From positions 1 through 64,000 of the forward strand of contig JARHVB010000024.1 of assembly GCA_029222685.1 (NCBI GenBank): a stretch of 64,000 nucleotides of DNA. The letters are read 5' to 3'. The position numbers and the translations under genes were made by a program. The notes below the pieces were generated by a model. That model was given only the letters and a program-made list of their open reading frames with translations. It was not told the origin of the DNA and did not search any database. Every line of letters starts with the position of its first letter. The stretch's first letter is position 1. Shown piece by piece: positions 44,890 through 52,889 of the stretch. The DNA comes from Terripilifer ovatus (GTDB lineage Bacteria; Pseudomonadota; Alphaproteobacteria; Rhizobiales; Beijerinckiaceae).

Positions 44890-45215
44890 GAACGGTTCGG
44901 CGGGCAATAGTCGGCTTAGGGAGATTCCGCGAGGGGCGGCGATCAAGGCTCCGCGCGGTACTTGCCCGGATTTCCCGGCCGCCCTCAGCCTTCGGCTGAG
45001 CGAACTGTTGGGGATCCACGCATAATTGTGGTTGGAACCCAATGCGAAGATTGCCGTTTTCCTTACTGCCGTGGCTCGTTTCGTTTGTGGTCGGAGGCGG
45101 CATGAAAAAAGCTTATTTGCTGTCTCTGACGTCGGGCATAAGCCGCGATGTCAAGCGTCGTACCTTCGGAGCTGCGCAAGAGTCTTTGATTGTACGATAC
45201 CTAAAGGAGGTGATG
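44890..45215 (+). other. 326-bp stretch without a supported gene
   Basis: Starts with the stranded former 3' end of the zinc-finger gene (to about 44910). It contains a short TTC-loop hairpin (CTCAGCC/GGCTGAG) near 44987-45003. No other gene; the end carries AAAGGAGG for the next gene. Confidence 0.4.
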
Positions 45216-45575
45216 ATGCGGAAACTTCTCATAATCGGGATCAGCGCGGCCTCGGCGTGCCTCTTGTATTCCAATGCGGCGAGCGCTTTGCCCGGCGCCG
45301 CTCCTAAATCTCTGGCGCCGAGTGCGTCCATCGGAGGGGACCTATTCCAACAAGTTCATTCCCGCAAACACCGCCACCGACATCGGCATTACGCATATCG
45401 TGGCTACAGGGGATACCCGATCGGCTCTTATCCGTACGCCGCGTACTCCTATCCCGTCTATGTGCCGCTCTATTATGGTCACCATTTAGGTGGCTATTAC
45501 GGTCACCATTTAGGTGGGCACCTTTCCAGTGGACATAATTTCGGGGGTCATTTGCAGCACCACGGGCATCATTAG
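45216..45575 (+). CDS. Secreted His/Tyr/Gly-rich protein, 119 aa
   Basis: A signal peptide (MRKLLIIGISAASACLLYSNAASA, cut near residue 24) precedes a low-complexity mature protein: HRHRHRHYAYRGYRG, then Tyr/Pro-rich, then tandem YYGHHLGG units (two near-identical 24-base repeats at about 45474-45521) and a His-rich tail. The mature part has some 20 histidines, suggesting periplasmic metal binding, in keeping with the metal genes around it. AAAGGAGG at 45203-45210 sets the start at 45216 rather than the ATG three bases earlier. No known family is recognised. Confidence 0.7.
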   Translation: MRKLLIIGISAASACLLYSNAASALPGAAPKSLAPSASIGGDLFQQVHSRKHRHRHRHYAYRGYRGYPIGSYPYAAYSYPVYVPLYYGHHLGGYYGHHLGGHLSSGHNFGGHLQHHGHH

Positions 45576-45940
45576 CTTTGCCGGCTCGTGCCTTGAGAAG
45601 GCGAATCGTCAGACATCGAAAGTCTGGTCGAGCTGATCACCCTCTAATCGTAGTGGCGCTGCGCGCGAACTTGGACAATCCGCAAATCCGCAGGCTCTAC
45701 TTTTGGCTCGGACGGGCGTGGAAATGTAACGCTGAAAATAATAATAAGCAGGCGCAATCAGCGATTACTGCAAAAAAAGCTGCCCTGTTAGCTGTACCTC
45801 TCTCGATCAAAGCGTTTCTGGCAAACTCGCGCGATTCATGGGGTGTCTCTCGCACATCTTTGTAACCGGGCTTATTTCGAAAGGAACCCAAATAACACCG
45901 CAGCGTTGTCTATGCCGAATAACGCACATTGGGCGGGTAA
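45576..45940 (+). other. 365-bp intergenic stretch
   Basis: No gene or clear regulatory motif seen. It probably holds the promoter of the ferritin-like gene. Confidence 0.4.
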
Positions 45941-46399
45941 ATGGCAGACAACAGACCTTCGATTACACGCGAGAAGCTGGCGGCGCTGCTGAACGAAGAC
46001 TTGGCTCGCGAATACCAAGCGATCATCGCGTACGTTGTCTATTCGCAAGTGCTCAAGGGTGCTGAGTATATGAGCATTGCGGATCAGCTACAAAAGCACG
46101 CCGCGGAAGAGCTTAGACACGCGCTGACGATATCTCGGCAAATTGATTATCTCGGCGCTACACCAACGACGATTCCAAAACCCATCGAAGTATCCGATAG
46201 CGCGGAGAAGATATTGCGGGCAGATCTTCAGAACGAGATCGACACAATCAAGAACTATCGCGAGCGGATCCGTCAGTGTGAAACATTGGGCGAATTCGCT
46301 ATCGCCGAGCACATCCGCGAGATCTTGCTCGATGAGCAAGACCATTTGATTGATCTTGCCACCGCTCTGGGCGAAGACGCGCCAGATTTGACCAACTAG
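45941..46399 (+). CDS. Ferritin-like / bacterioferritin-type diiron protein, 152 aa
   Basis: A four-helix protein with the diiron ligands in order: Glu in LNEDLAREYQAIIAY (helix A), E-x-x-H in AAEELRHALTI (helix B), Glu in NEIDTIKNYRERI (helix C), and D-E-Q-D-H in LLDEQDHLIDLA (helix D). It may store or oxidise iron, or act as a Dps/bacterioferritin relative; no haem-ligand Met is obvious. The length is typical. It fits the metal and stress theme. The ATG is clear but the ribosome-binding site is weak (GGGCGGG). Confidence 0.85.
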   Translation: MADNRPSITREKLAALLNEDLAREYQAIIAYVVYSQVLKGAEYMSIADQLQKHAAEELRHALTISRQIDYLGATPTTIPKPIEVSDSAEKILRADLQNEIDTIKNYRERIRQCETLGEFAIAEHIREILLDEQDHLIDLATALGEDAPDLTN

Positions 46400-46516
46400 C
46401 ATCGCGTGCGAGGTGCACGCACGCCGAAGGATTTAAGTGCGAGGTCTGTCCGCCGCCCAATGTGTTGATTATTTTGTCGAAATGACGATTTCTGGCGTGG
46501 ACGCGCGCCTCAAATA

Positions 46517-46984
46517 TTAGCTTTTGCCATCGTTGGGTGTTGAGGGCTGGATCATGCTTTTCAGAGGGGCAAGAGAGCGGAGAGTTGCGAAGGTCACAAT
46601 GCTGAGGATCAGGGCAATATCATAGAGACCGTAGCCAACAGCTCCCCCGAGCGCCCCTGTTGCCCACAAGCTGGCCGCTGTGGCTGTGCCGGACGTATGG
46701 TCTCCGCGCTTCAGGATGGCACCTCCGCCAATGAATCCTATTCCCGTAATCAGACCTTCGAGAATCCGAGCTTGACCCATCGAGGTCTCGCCCAAGACGC
46801 GGATCGCGACGAGCACAAAACCGCATGCGGCAATCGCGACGAGCGGAAAGGTTCGTAGACCAGCGCTGCGCTCCTGACTTTCGCGCTCCCATCCAATCGG
46901 CAATGCCAAAATGTAGGCGATAGCCAAATCGACCAAGTGGGAGCCCATTTCCACCCAATTCAAGGCTGCAAATCTCATCGTCAT
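46517..46984 (-). CDS. MgtC/SapB-family membrane protein, 155 aa
   Basis: MgtC proteins aid survival at low magnesium and under stress; the homologous fold has four to five membrane helices. Conserved motifs are present: LPIGWERESQERSAGLRTFPLVAIAAC (first cytoplasmic loop), then GLITGIGFIGGGAILKRGDHTSGTATAASLWATGALGGAVGYGLY. The ACT-like C-terminal domain of the longer MgtC forms is missing, which is common in SapB-type proteins. ATG at 46984 follows GTGGGAG; two earlier starts in frame (47005, 47014) are possible. Confidence 0.88.
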   Translation of the reverse strand: MTMRFAALNWVEMGSHLVDLAIAYILALPIGWERESQERSAGLRTFPLVAIAACGFVLVAIRVLGETSMGQARILEGLITGIGFIGGGAILKRGDHTSGTATAASLWATGALGGAVGYGLYDIALILSIVTFATLRSLAPLKSMIQPSTPNDGKS

Positions 46985-47312
46985 CTCCCACTCGCCAACG
47001 GACATCCAGAACAATAGTGCTCGTGCAGGGGTTCCTGTTACTCTGTTACACGACGAAGAGATTTTCCGTGCCCAGCCTCTTCCGCCCCAGTCGATGATTG
47101 GCTACCGCTCGGCCAGAAAGTCTCCATTCGTTCAGAGCGAGCGGAATGTTACAAAATTAATGCGAGATTCTAGCTAAAAAATCCCGGGGTTTGCAATTGA
47201 CTTTCAATTGCGGAGCCCGAACACATGGCGGCGGGACCGGTTCTCGGCGGTTGTCAAGATTGGACAGGCGCCTTATTTCATGTTGGCAGACTTTTACTCG
47301 TAGGAGGTTGCT

Positions 47313-47675
47313 GTGGGTTCGCATTTTCTCGACCGTCTGTTTGGCCGGAGGTATGGCGGCGGCCATGGAGGCGGTCATCATGGAGGCGGCCACGGAGACC
47401 GGTACGGCCGAGGGCCCGATCGTGGTGCGCCTTGGGGCAATCAGCAGAATCCGGACTGGGATCAATCGCCGCCGCCCGCGCAACAGCGGGTGCTTGTGTG
47501 TCCCAGCTGTCGCTCTGACAACGCGCCGGACAGCCGTTTTTGCGCCAATTGTGGCCAGCGCTTCGGATCGTCCGAGGCGGCGTGTTCGAAGTGCAATGCG
47601 TCAATTCCAGCCAACTCTAAATTTTGCCGCTCTTGCGGTACGGCGGTGGCCGGAGCAAATCCTGAGGGAAAGTGA
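47313..47675 (+). CDS. Double zinc-ribbon protein with His/Gly-rich head, 120 aa
   Basis: Residues 14-30 are rich in Gly and His (YGGGHGGGHHGGGHGDRYG). Residues 60-112 hold two zinc ribbons, CPSCRSDNAPDSRFCANC and CSKCNASIPANSKFCRSC. The GTG start at 47313 has TAGGAGG. There is no signal peptide or membrane segment. The head could bind divalent metal and the ribbons zinc. No specific partner is evident and the role is unknown. Confidence 0.75.
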   Translation: MGSHFLDRLFGRRYGGGHGGGHHGGGHGDRYGRGPDRGAPWGNQQNPDWDQSPPPAQQRVLVCPSCRSDNAPDSRFCANCGQRFGSSEAACSKCNASIPANSKFCRSCGTAVAGANPEGK

Positions 47676-47878
47676 ATCCTGTCTTCGCGCCGACGTCCGA
47701 TCGGTGAACATGTTAGGCTGACGGCTTCGTGCGTTCTCAGGAGAGCGGCGTTATGCCCCGGTTGGGATGAGAGTGATCGTAGAAAAGAATCTGCATCCGT
47801 GCCCGAGGCTGTACAAGCAAGAGCTGATGCTTGAGGCGCGCCGTCCCAACGACTGAATGCTAGGCGCAAGAGGGTTAT

Positions 47879-48796
47879 ATGGCCGCAGGGGTTTCAGCGA
47901 GCGACCCAGTATCTACCGCGACAGCAGCGGGGCGTCATAAGCGCAGGCTGTACATTGCGCTGACCCTCACCACCACTTTTATGGTTGTCGAGGTCATTGG
48001 CGGCTTGTGGACCGGCAGCCTCGCTCTCCTCGCTGACGCAGCCCACATGCTCACGGATGCTGGCGGCCTGGCATTGGCTTTGATCGCGATCCGGTTCGCC
48101 GAACGGCCGCGGACACCACAGAATACCTTTGGATATGTCCGCATGGAGGTGTTATCGGCGCTCACCAACGCCGTGGTTCTCCTCCTTCTGACTGTATATA
48201 TCCTCTACGAGGCCTATCAGCGATTTCTCAGTCCGCCGGAGATCATCGGCGGTCCGATGCTGGTTGTCGCGGTCGCCGGTCTTATCGTCAACCTGATCAG
48301 CATGAAAATGCTCTCCGCCGGCTCGGCGGAGAGCCTCAACGTCAAAGGCGCCTACTTCGAGGTGCTGGCGGACATGCTCGGTTCGCTCGGCGTCATTGTG
48401 GCTGCAATCGTGGTGGTTCTGACCGGCTGGCAACTAGTCGATCCGATCATCGGCGCCGGCATCGGGCTGTTCATTGTCCCGCGCACGTGGATCCTGCTCA
48501 AGCAAGCGATCCATATTCTCATGGAGGGCACGCCGCCGGAAATCGACATAGCCTTGCTTGAAAGGAGGCTTCTCGAGATTCCGGGCGTCCTTGCCGTTCG
48601 TGATCTCCATGTCTGGACCATCACGTCCGGCGCCGATGCGATGAGCGGCCACCTTGTCGTGACTGATACCGCCTCAGCGCGGACGATACTGGCCGCAGCC
48701 CAGAAGGCGCTGAAGACTGGCTTTGGCCTGACACATGTGACGATCCAGATCGAGGACGAAGCGCTTCAGGGAGCCGAAGCGAAGCAGCCGTTTTGA
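47879..48796 (+). CDS. czcD: Cation diffusion facilitator (CzcD/ZitB-like), 305 aa
   Basis: A proton-coupled exporter of zinc, cobalt or cadmium. Six membrane helices lie in residues 20-215. The metal site is visible as the H-x3-D pair in LLADAAHMLTDAG (helix II) and the corresponding residues in VLADMLGSLGVIVAA (helix V, with Asp in place of His in the usual HVxxD: here VLADMLGS). The C-terminal cytoplasmic domain (PEIDIALLERRLLEIPGVLAVRDLHVWTITSG) is complete. With CzcCBA and the P-type ATPase this is the third metal exporter in the window. GGCGCAAGAGGG precedes the ATG. Confidence 0.92.
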   Translation: MAAGVSASDPVSTATAAGRHKRRLYIALTLTTTFMVVEVIGGLWTGSLALLADAAHMLTDAGGLALALIAIRFAERPRTPQNTFGYVRMEVLSALTNAVVLLLLTVYILYEAYQRFLSPPEIIGGPMLVVAVAGLIVNLISMKMLSAGSAESLNVKGAYFEVLADMLGSLGVIVAAIVVVLTGWQLVDPIIGAGIGLFIVPRTWILLKQAIHILMEGTPPEIDIALLERRLLEIPGVLAVRDLHVWTITSGADAMSGHLVVTDTASARTILAAAQKALKTGFGLTHVTIQIEDEALQGAEAKQPF

Positions 48797-48836
48797 TTCG
48801 TCGAGAAGTTTGCCGCAGTGAACGAGTGAGGACGAC

Positions 48837-49286
48837 GTGGGCAACGACCATTGGAATGAGCGTGTTTTCCGAAAGGGTCCTGGGTCAAATCGATACCCGG
48901 CGCCCAGGTCCGGTTACTCGAATGATACTCCGCCGCGAGCGCCGATCTCGTGGGCTGTCGTCATCTTCGGCCTCCTTGCATGGACGGTCGTTGTCTATGT
49001 TGGATATGTCGCACTCGATATCATCCTGTCGTGGCTTGCGACCAGCGGCAGCGCCGTGTTGCAAGCGGGCAAGGACGCCGGAAGTGCGATAGGCGTCGGC
49101 AAAGAGGTCGGCGTCGCGATCGACAGCCTGAAATCCAGCGGTCTGGTCGAGCAAGCCGTCGCTTTGCTCAGGATCATCCTGAAACCGGCGGCCGTGGTGA
49201 TTTGGTTGCTGGGAGCGCTGTTGATCGTCCTCTTGCCAAGGATGCTTGGGCGTCTGGCTGGAGCATTCGGCAGACGCCGACATTAA
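48837..49286 (+). CDS. Small membrane protein, 149 aa
   Basis: Not recognised. The first 35 residues are polar and probably cytoplasmic. Two hydrophobic segments follow (about residues 38-68, ISWAVVIFGLLAWTVVVYVGYVAL..., and 113-135, LKPAAVVIWLLGALLIVLL), ending in a basic tail. Between them lies a Gly/Ala/Lys amphipathic helix. GTG at 48837 has GAGGACG. It lies 40 bases after the CDF gene and may be co-transcribed with it. Confidence 0.65.
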   Translation: MGNDHWNERVFRKGPGSNRYPAPRSGYSNDTPPRAPISWAVVIFGLLAWTVVVYVGYVALDIILSWLATSGSAVLQAGKDAGSAIGVGKEVGVAIDSLKSSGLVEQAVALLRIILKPAAVVIWLLGALLIVLLPRMLGRLAGAFGRRRH

Positions 49287-49433
49287 GTATTATCGCTCTG
49301 GCCGCGCTCTGGATGATCCCGGTCAAATCTTGAACCATTGTCTTGTGGTAATTCCCCTGTCGGAAATGAGCGACCGGCGGCATCATTGGGGTAGCCATCA
49401 CCCAGTTTCGGCAAATTCTAGAGTCGAGGAAGG

Positions 49434-50465
49434 ATGACAGAAAAACAAGACAATCCGGGATCTGCTCCTCGACTGATCCTTTCCCTGCCGGGCAACGAAG
49501 CCTTTGGGCAGCATCTGGCAGCAGCCGGGCATTGGGAGCTCGGCCCCATAGAAACCCGGCAATTTCCGGATGGCGAGTCCTACGTCCGTATCCTGTCTGA
49601 CGTTTCAGGTCAGGCGGTCGATCTGGTCTGCACCCTCGCAAGGCCCGATGATGGCTTCTTGCGCCTTATCTTCGCGGCAGATGCCGCGCGGGCGCTTGGC
49701 GCGCGAGAGGTCACTCTGATCGCGCCTTATCTCGCGTATATGCGGCAGGACCGCCGTTTTCAGTCGGGTGAGGCGGTGACGTCGAAGAGCTTCGCGCGGC
49801 TCGTCTCGTCGAGCTTCGACCGGCTGGTCACCGTCGATCCGCATCTGCACCGATATTCGACTCTTTCGGCGCTCTACACGATCCCGACGGATACGATGCA
49901 TGCGGCGCCACTTCTGGCGGATTGGATTGCCGCGGAAGTCAACAATCCTCTTCTCGTCGGTCCCGACGAAGAGAGCGGGCAATGGGTATCGGCTATCGCC
50001 GCACGCATTGGCGCCCCACACGCGGTGCTGCGCAAGATCCGGCATGGCGATCGCAATGTCGACGTCGAATTGCCCGATCTGTCCAGATGGCGCGGCCGGC
50101 AGCCGGTGCTGGTCGACGACATCGCCTCGTCCGGCCGCACGCTGATCGAAGCCGCTCGCAAACTTCCGCTTCAAGGCTTTGCGCGACCCGTGGTGGTCGT
50201 TGTGCATGGCATTTTTGCCGAAGATTCTTTCCAGCGCCTTGCGCCGCTTTGCAGCCGGATCGTTTCGACAGATTCTGTTCCTCATGAGAGCAATGCCATC
50301 GGCCTTGCGCCGCTGGTTGCGAACGCGCTCGGATCGAGCGCTCCATCGTCGGCAGACCTCGTCCGGCACCGGCGTCCGCCCGAGCCTCTGGATGAGGTGG
50401 AGCGGGCCGGTCTCGATTCCTTTCCCGCGAGCGACCCGCCATCCTGGACAAGCGGGGCGCGGTGA
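49434..50465 (+). CDS. Ribose-phosphate pyrophosphokinase-like protein, 343 aa
   Basis: PRPP synthetases make PRPP from ribose 5-phosphate and ATP. The catalytic flexible loop (YMRQDRRFQSGEAVTSKSFARL, about residues 105-125), the VDPHLH metal/ATP segment, and the PRPP-binding loop VLVDDIASSGRTL (about 222-234) are all present. The C-terminal 35 residues are extra: after an Arg/Pro linker they end DEVERAGLDSFPASDPPSW, a motif also met in small stand-alone proteins. It heads a four-gene operon with phosphoketolase, nuclease and AMP-phosphorylase-like genes, so its job may be special to that pathway. Confidence 0.88.
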   Translation: MTEKQDNPGSAPRLILSLPGNEAFGQHLAAAGHWELGPIETRQFPDGESYVRILSDVSGQAVDLVCTLARPDDGFLRLIFAADAARALGAREVTLIAPYLAYMRQDRRFQSGEAVTSKSFARLVSSSFDRLVTVDPHLHRYSTLSALYTIPTDTMHAAPLLADWIAAEVNNPLLVGPDEESGQWVSAIAARIGAPHAVLRKIRHGDRNVDVELPDLSRWRGRQPVLVDDIASSGRTLIEAARKLPLQGFARPVVVVVHGIFAEDSFQRLAPLCSRIVSTDSVPHESNAIGLAPLVANALGSSAPSSADLVRHRRPPEPLDEVERAGLDSFPASDPPSWTSGAR

Positions 50466-50510
50466 AAGTGCCGCCTCCCGAAACCAGATCCAAAAAGGCG
50501 GTGAAGTAGC

Positions 50511-52880
50511 ATGAGCGGCACAGATTCCGAGATGTTCAATATTTGGCGCAAGGGGCATGGACCGATTGTCCATCGCGAAGAGACGGTCGAGCGCGTACGG
50601 GCGCTGGCTGCGTCAGGCCGCATCGACCCGCAAATGCTCTATCGGCTGCTGGCGGCCGCCGACCGCCTTGCCTCCGCCGCCATGTGGACCGTGGTCCACA
50701 TGACCTACGCCAAGCGCGTCGATCTCTCGGGCGCGCCTCTGCCGGCGGACGCGTTCAAGGCCACGCCGGAAGGACATACGGGCGGCTCCCTCAACATGGT
50801 TCCGGCTTTTGTCGGCTATCTGACGGCCAACGCGATTTCAGCGACGACGCGTTCCTGGCTGATGGGCCAAGGCCATTGTGTTGCCGCGATCGAGGCCGTC
50901 AACGCCCTTACCGGCGATGTCTCGCCAGCGCAGGCGGGTCGCTATGATCGTAGCGAGAAGGGATTGTCGCAGCTCGCCGTTGACTTCTACTCATACAAGA
51001 TCGGCCCCGACGGCGCTCCTGCTGTGCCGCTGGGCAGCCACGCCGGACCGAATACCGCCGGCGCGATCTCAGAGGGCGGTTATCTCGGCTTCGCCGAAGT
51101 ACAGTACGTGCACATGCCGCTCCCCGGCGAAAGCCTCGTGGCGTTCCTGAGCGACGGCGCCTTCGAGGAACAGCGCGGTTCGGACTGGACGCCTCGCTGG
51201 TGGCGCGCGGAAGATTCGGGCCATGTTATCCCGGTCATGGTTCTCAACGGGCGGCGTATCGAAGAGCGTGTCCAGATCGTGCAGCAGGGCGGCGCCACAT
51301 GGCTCGCCGATCATCTCAAGCTCAACGGCTTTGATCCCTTCATCGTCGACGGCCGCGATCCAGCCGCCTTCGCATGGGCCATCCTGGAAGCCGAGCGCCG
51401 ACTCCAGAGTTTCGCCGCGGATGCGGCGCATTCCTATCCGGCGCCTGTTCCTTATGTGATCGCCGAAACCGTCAAAGGGTTCGGCTTTCCAGGCGCGGGC
51501 ACGAATGCCGCGCACAATCTGCCGCTTGGCGGCAATCCCGCACAGGACAAAGCAGCAAGGACTGCCTTCAACGATGCGGCCCGCGCGCTGTTCGTGCCGC
51601 CGGACGAGATTGAGCAAGCCGCCGCAGCGATCGCCGTCCATGGCAAGCAGGGCCGCGCGCCCGAAAGCCGGCACCCCCTCGCGCTGCGGCGACCTGCGGC
51701 CCCAGTGCTCCCCGAACCTGATTGGACCGCGGCCGGCAGTCCGCCCGACTGCGCGATGCACGCTATCGACCGCTGGTTCGTCCGCCTCATCGATGCGAAC
51801 CCCGGCCTACGGCCCCGTGTCGGCAACCCCGACGAGCTGCGCTCAAACCATATGGGTGCAACCCTCGACAGGCTGCGCCACCGGGTGAACGTTTCAGAGC
51901 CCAACGTCGCCGATGCCGTGGATGGGGCGGTCATCACCGCGCTCAACGAGGAAGCGGTTGCAGGCGCAGCGCTTGCCAACAAAGGAGGCGTCAACCTGAT
52001 CGTCAGCTATGAGGCTTTCGCCATGAAGATGCTGGGCGGGCTGCGTCAGGAGATCGTCTTCGCTCGTCGCCAGCGTGAGGTCGGCCAGGAGCCGGGCTGG
52101 ATATCCGTCCCGCTCGTCGTCACGTCCCACACCTGGGAGAATTCCAAGAACGAGCAGTCGCATCAGGATCCGACCATTGGCGAGGCGCTGCTCGGTGAGA
52201 TGTCCGACACGGCGCGCGTGCTGTTTCCCGTAGACACCAATAGCGCTATGGCCGCCCTGCGAGCCGTCTATCAAGGCCGCGGACAGGTGGCTTGCCTTAT
52301 CGTGTCGAAGCGCGACATGCCGCATCGCCTCGGTGGCGAGGCTGCGCTCAAGTTCATTGCCGACGGAGCCGCTCACATCGAAGGCAAGCGCGACGGCGCC
52401 GAGTTGCAACTCGTCGCCATCGGCGCCTACCAGCTCGAGGAGGTGCTCAAGGCAGCACATCGCCTCAAGGCGCGCGGCCGCCGCGTTCTCGTAACCGCTC
52501 TCTCGGAGCCAGGCCGATTCCGAATCCCCCGCGATTCCATCGAAGCCGCCTTCACAGCCAGCGAGGAGGATATTGCAGCGCTGTTCCCGGCCGGGCTGCT
52601 GCGAGTCATCGCGTCTCACACGAGACCGGAACCAATGCTCGGCCTGTTGCGGCGGATCGACTCCGGCCCCCAAAGGACTGTCGCGCGCGGCTATATCAGC
52701 CGGGGTGGTACGTTGGACGTTGCCAGCATGCTGTTCGCCAACCGCTGCAGCTGGGCGCATCTGGTGGACGCTGCGGGCACTCTCGGCGGCTGGAAGCGTG
52801 ACGAGATTCTCTCCTCGACCGAGCAAGGCGCGCTCGACGGACGCGGCGATCCGGCGGATTTGGCCGCCTTCACATTCTGA
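50511..52880 (+). CDS. Phosphoketolase-like thiamine-diphosphate enzyme, 789 aa
   Basis: Phosphoketolases cleave xylulose 5-phosphate or fructose 6-phosphate with phosphate to acetyl phosphate. The N-terminal ThDP half has KATPEGHTGGSLNMVPAFVGYL and GQGHCVAAIEA, with GSHAGPNTAGAISEGGYLG and LSDGAFEEQRGSDWTPRWW as the ThDP/metal segment. The Pyr half has EPNVADAVDGAVI with the catalytic Glu, and the late TSHTWENSKNEQSHQDP is very typical of phosphoketolases. Length (789) fits. The N-terminal phosphate-site motifs are diverged from characterised Xfp proteins, so another ketose substrate is possible. AckA at 33799 could use the product. Confidence 0.85.
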   Translation: MSGTDSEMFNIWRKGHGPIVHREETVERVRALAASGRIDPQMLYRLLAAADRLASAAMWTVVHMTYAKRVDLSGAPLPADAFKATPEGHTGGSLNMVPAFVGYLTANAISATTRSWLMGQGHCVAAIEAVNALTGDVSPAQAGRYDRSEKGLSQLAVDFYSYKIGPDGAPAVPLGSHAGPNTAGAISEGGYLGFAEVQYVHMPLPGESLVAFLSDGAFEEQRGSDWTPRWWRAEDSGHVIPVMVLNGRRIEERVQIVQQGGATWLADHLKLNGFDPFIVDGRDPAAFAWAILEAERRLQSFAADAAHSYPAPVPYVIAETVKGFGFPGAGTNAAHNLPLGGNPAQDKAARTAFNDAARALFVPPDEIEQAAAAIAVHGKQGRAPESRHPLALRRPAAPVLPEPDWTAAGSPPDCAMHAIDRWFVRLIDANPGLRPRVGNPDELRSNHMGATLDRLRHRVNVSEPNVADAVDGAVITALNEEAVAGAALANKGGVNLIVSYEAFAMKMLGGLRQEIVFARRQREVGQEPGWISVPLVVTSHTWENSKNEQSHQDPTIGEALLGEMSDTARVLFPVDTNSAMAALRAVYQGRGQVACLIVSKRDMPHRLGGEAALKFIADGAAHIEGKRDGAELQLVAIGAYQLEEVLKAAHRLKARGRRVLVTALSEPGRFRIPRDSIEAAFTASEEDIAALFPAGLLRVIASHTRPEPMLGLLRRIDSGPQRTVARGYISRGGTLDVASMLFANRCSWAHLVDAAGTLGGWKRDEILSSTEQGALDGRGDPADLAAFTF

Positions 52881-52889
52881 AAGTTCGCA

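Noticed and set aside
47202-47214. TTGACTTTCAATT before the zinc-ribbon gene as an FNR box
   Set aside because: The half-sites are separated by three and not four bases, and the outer bases do not fit the consensus.
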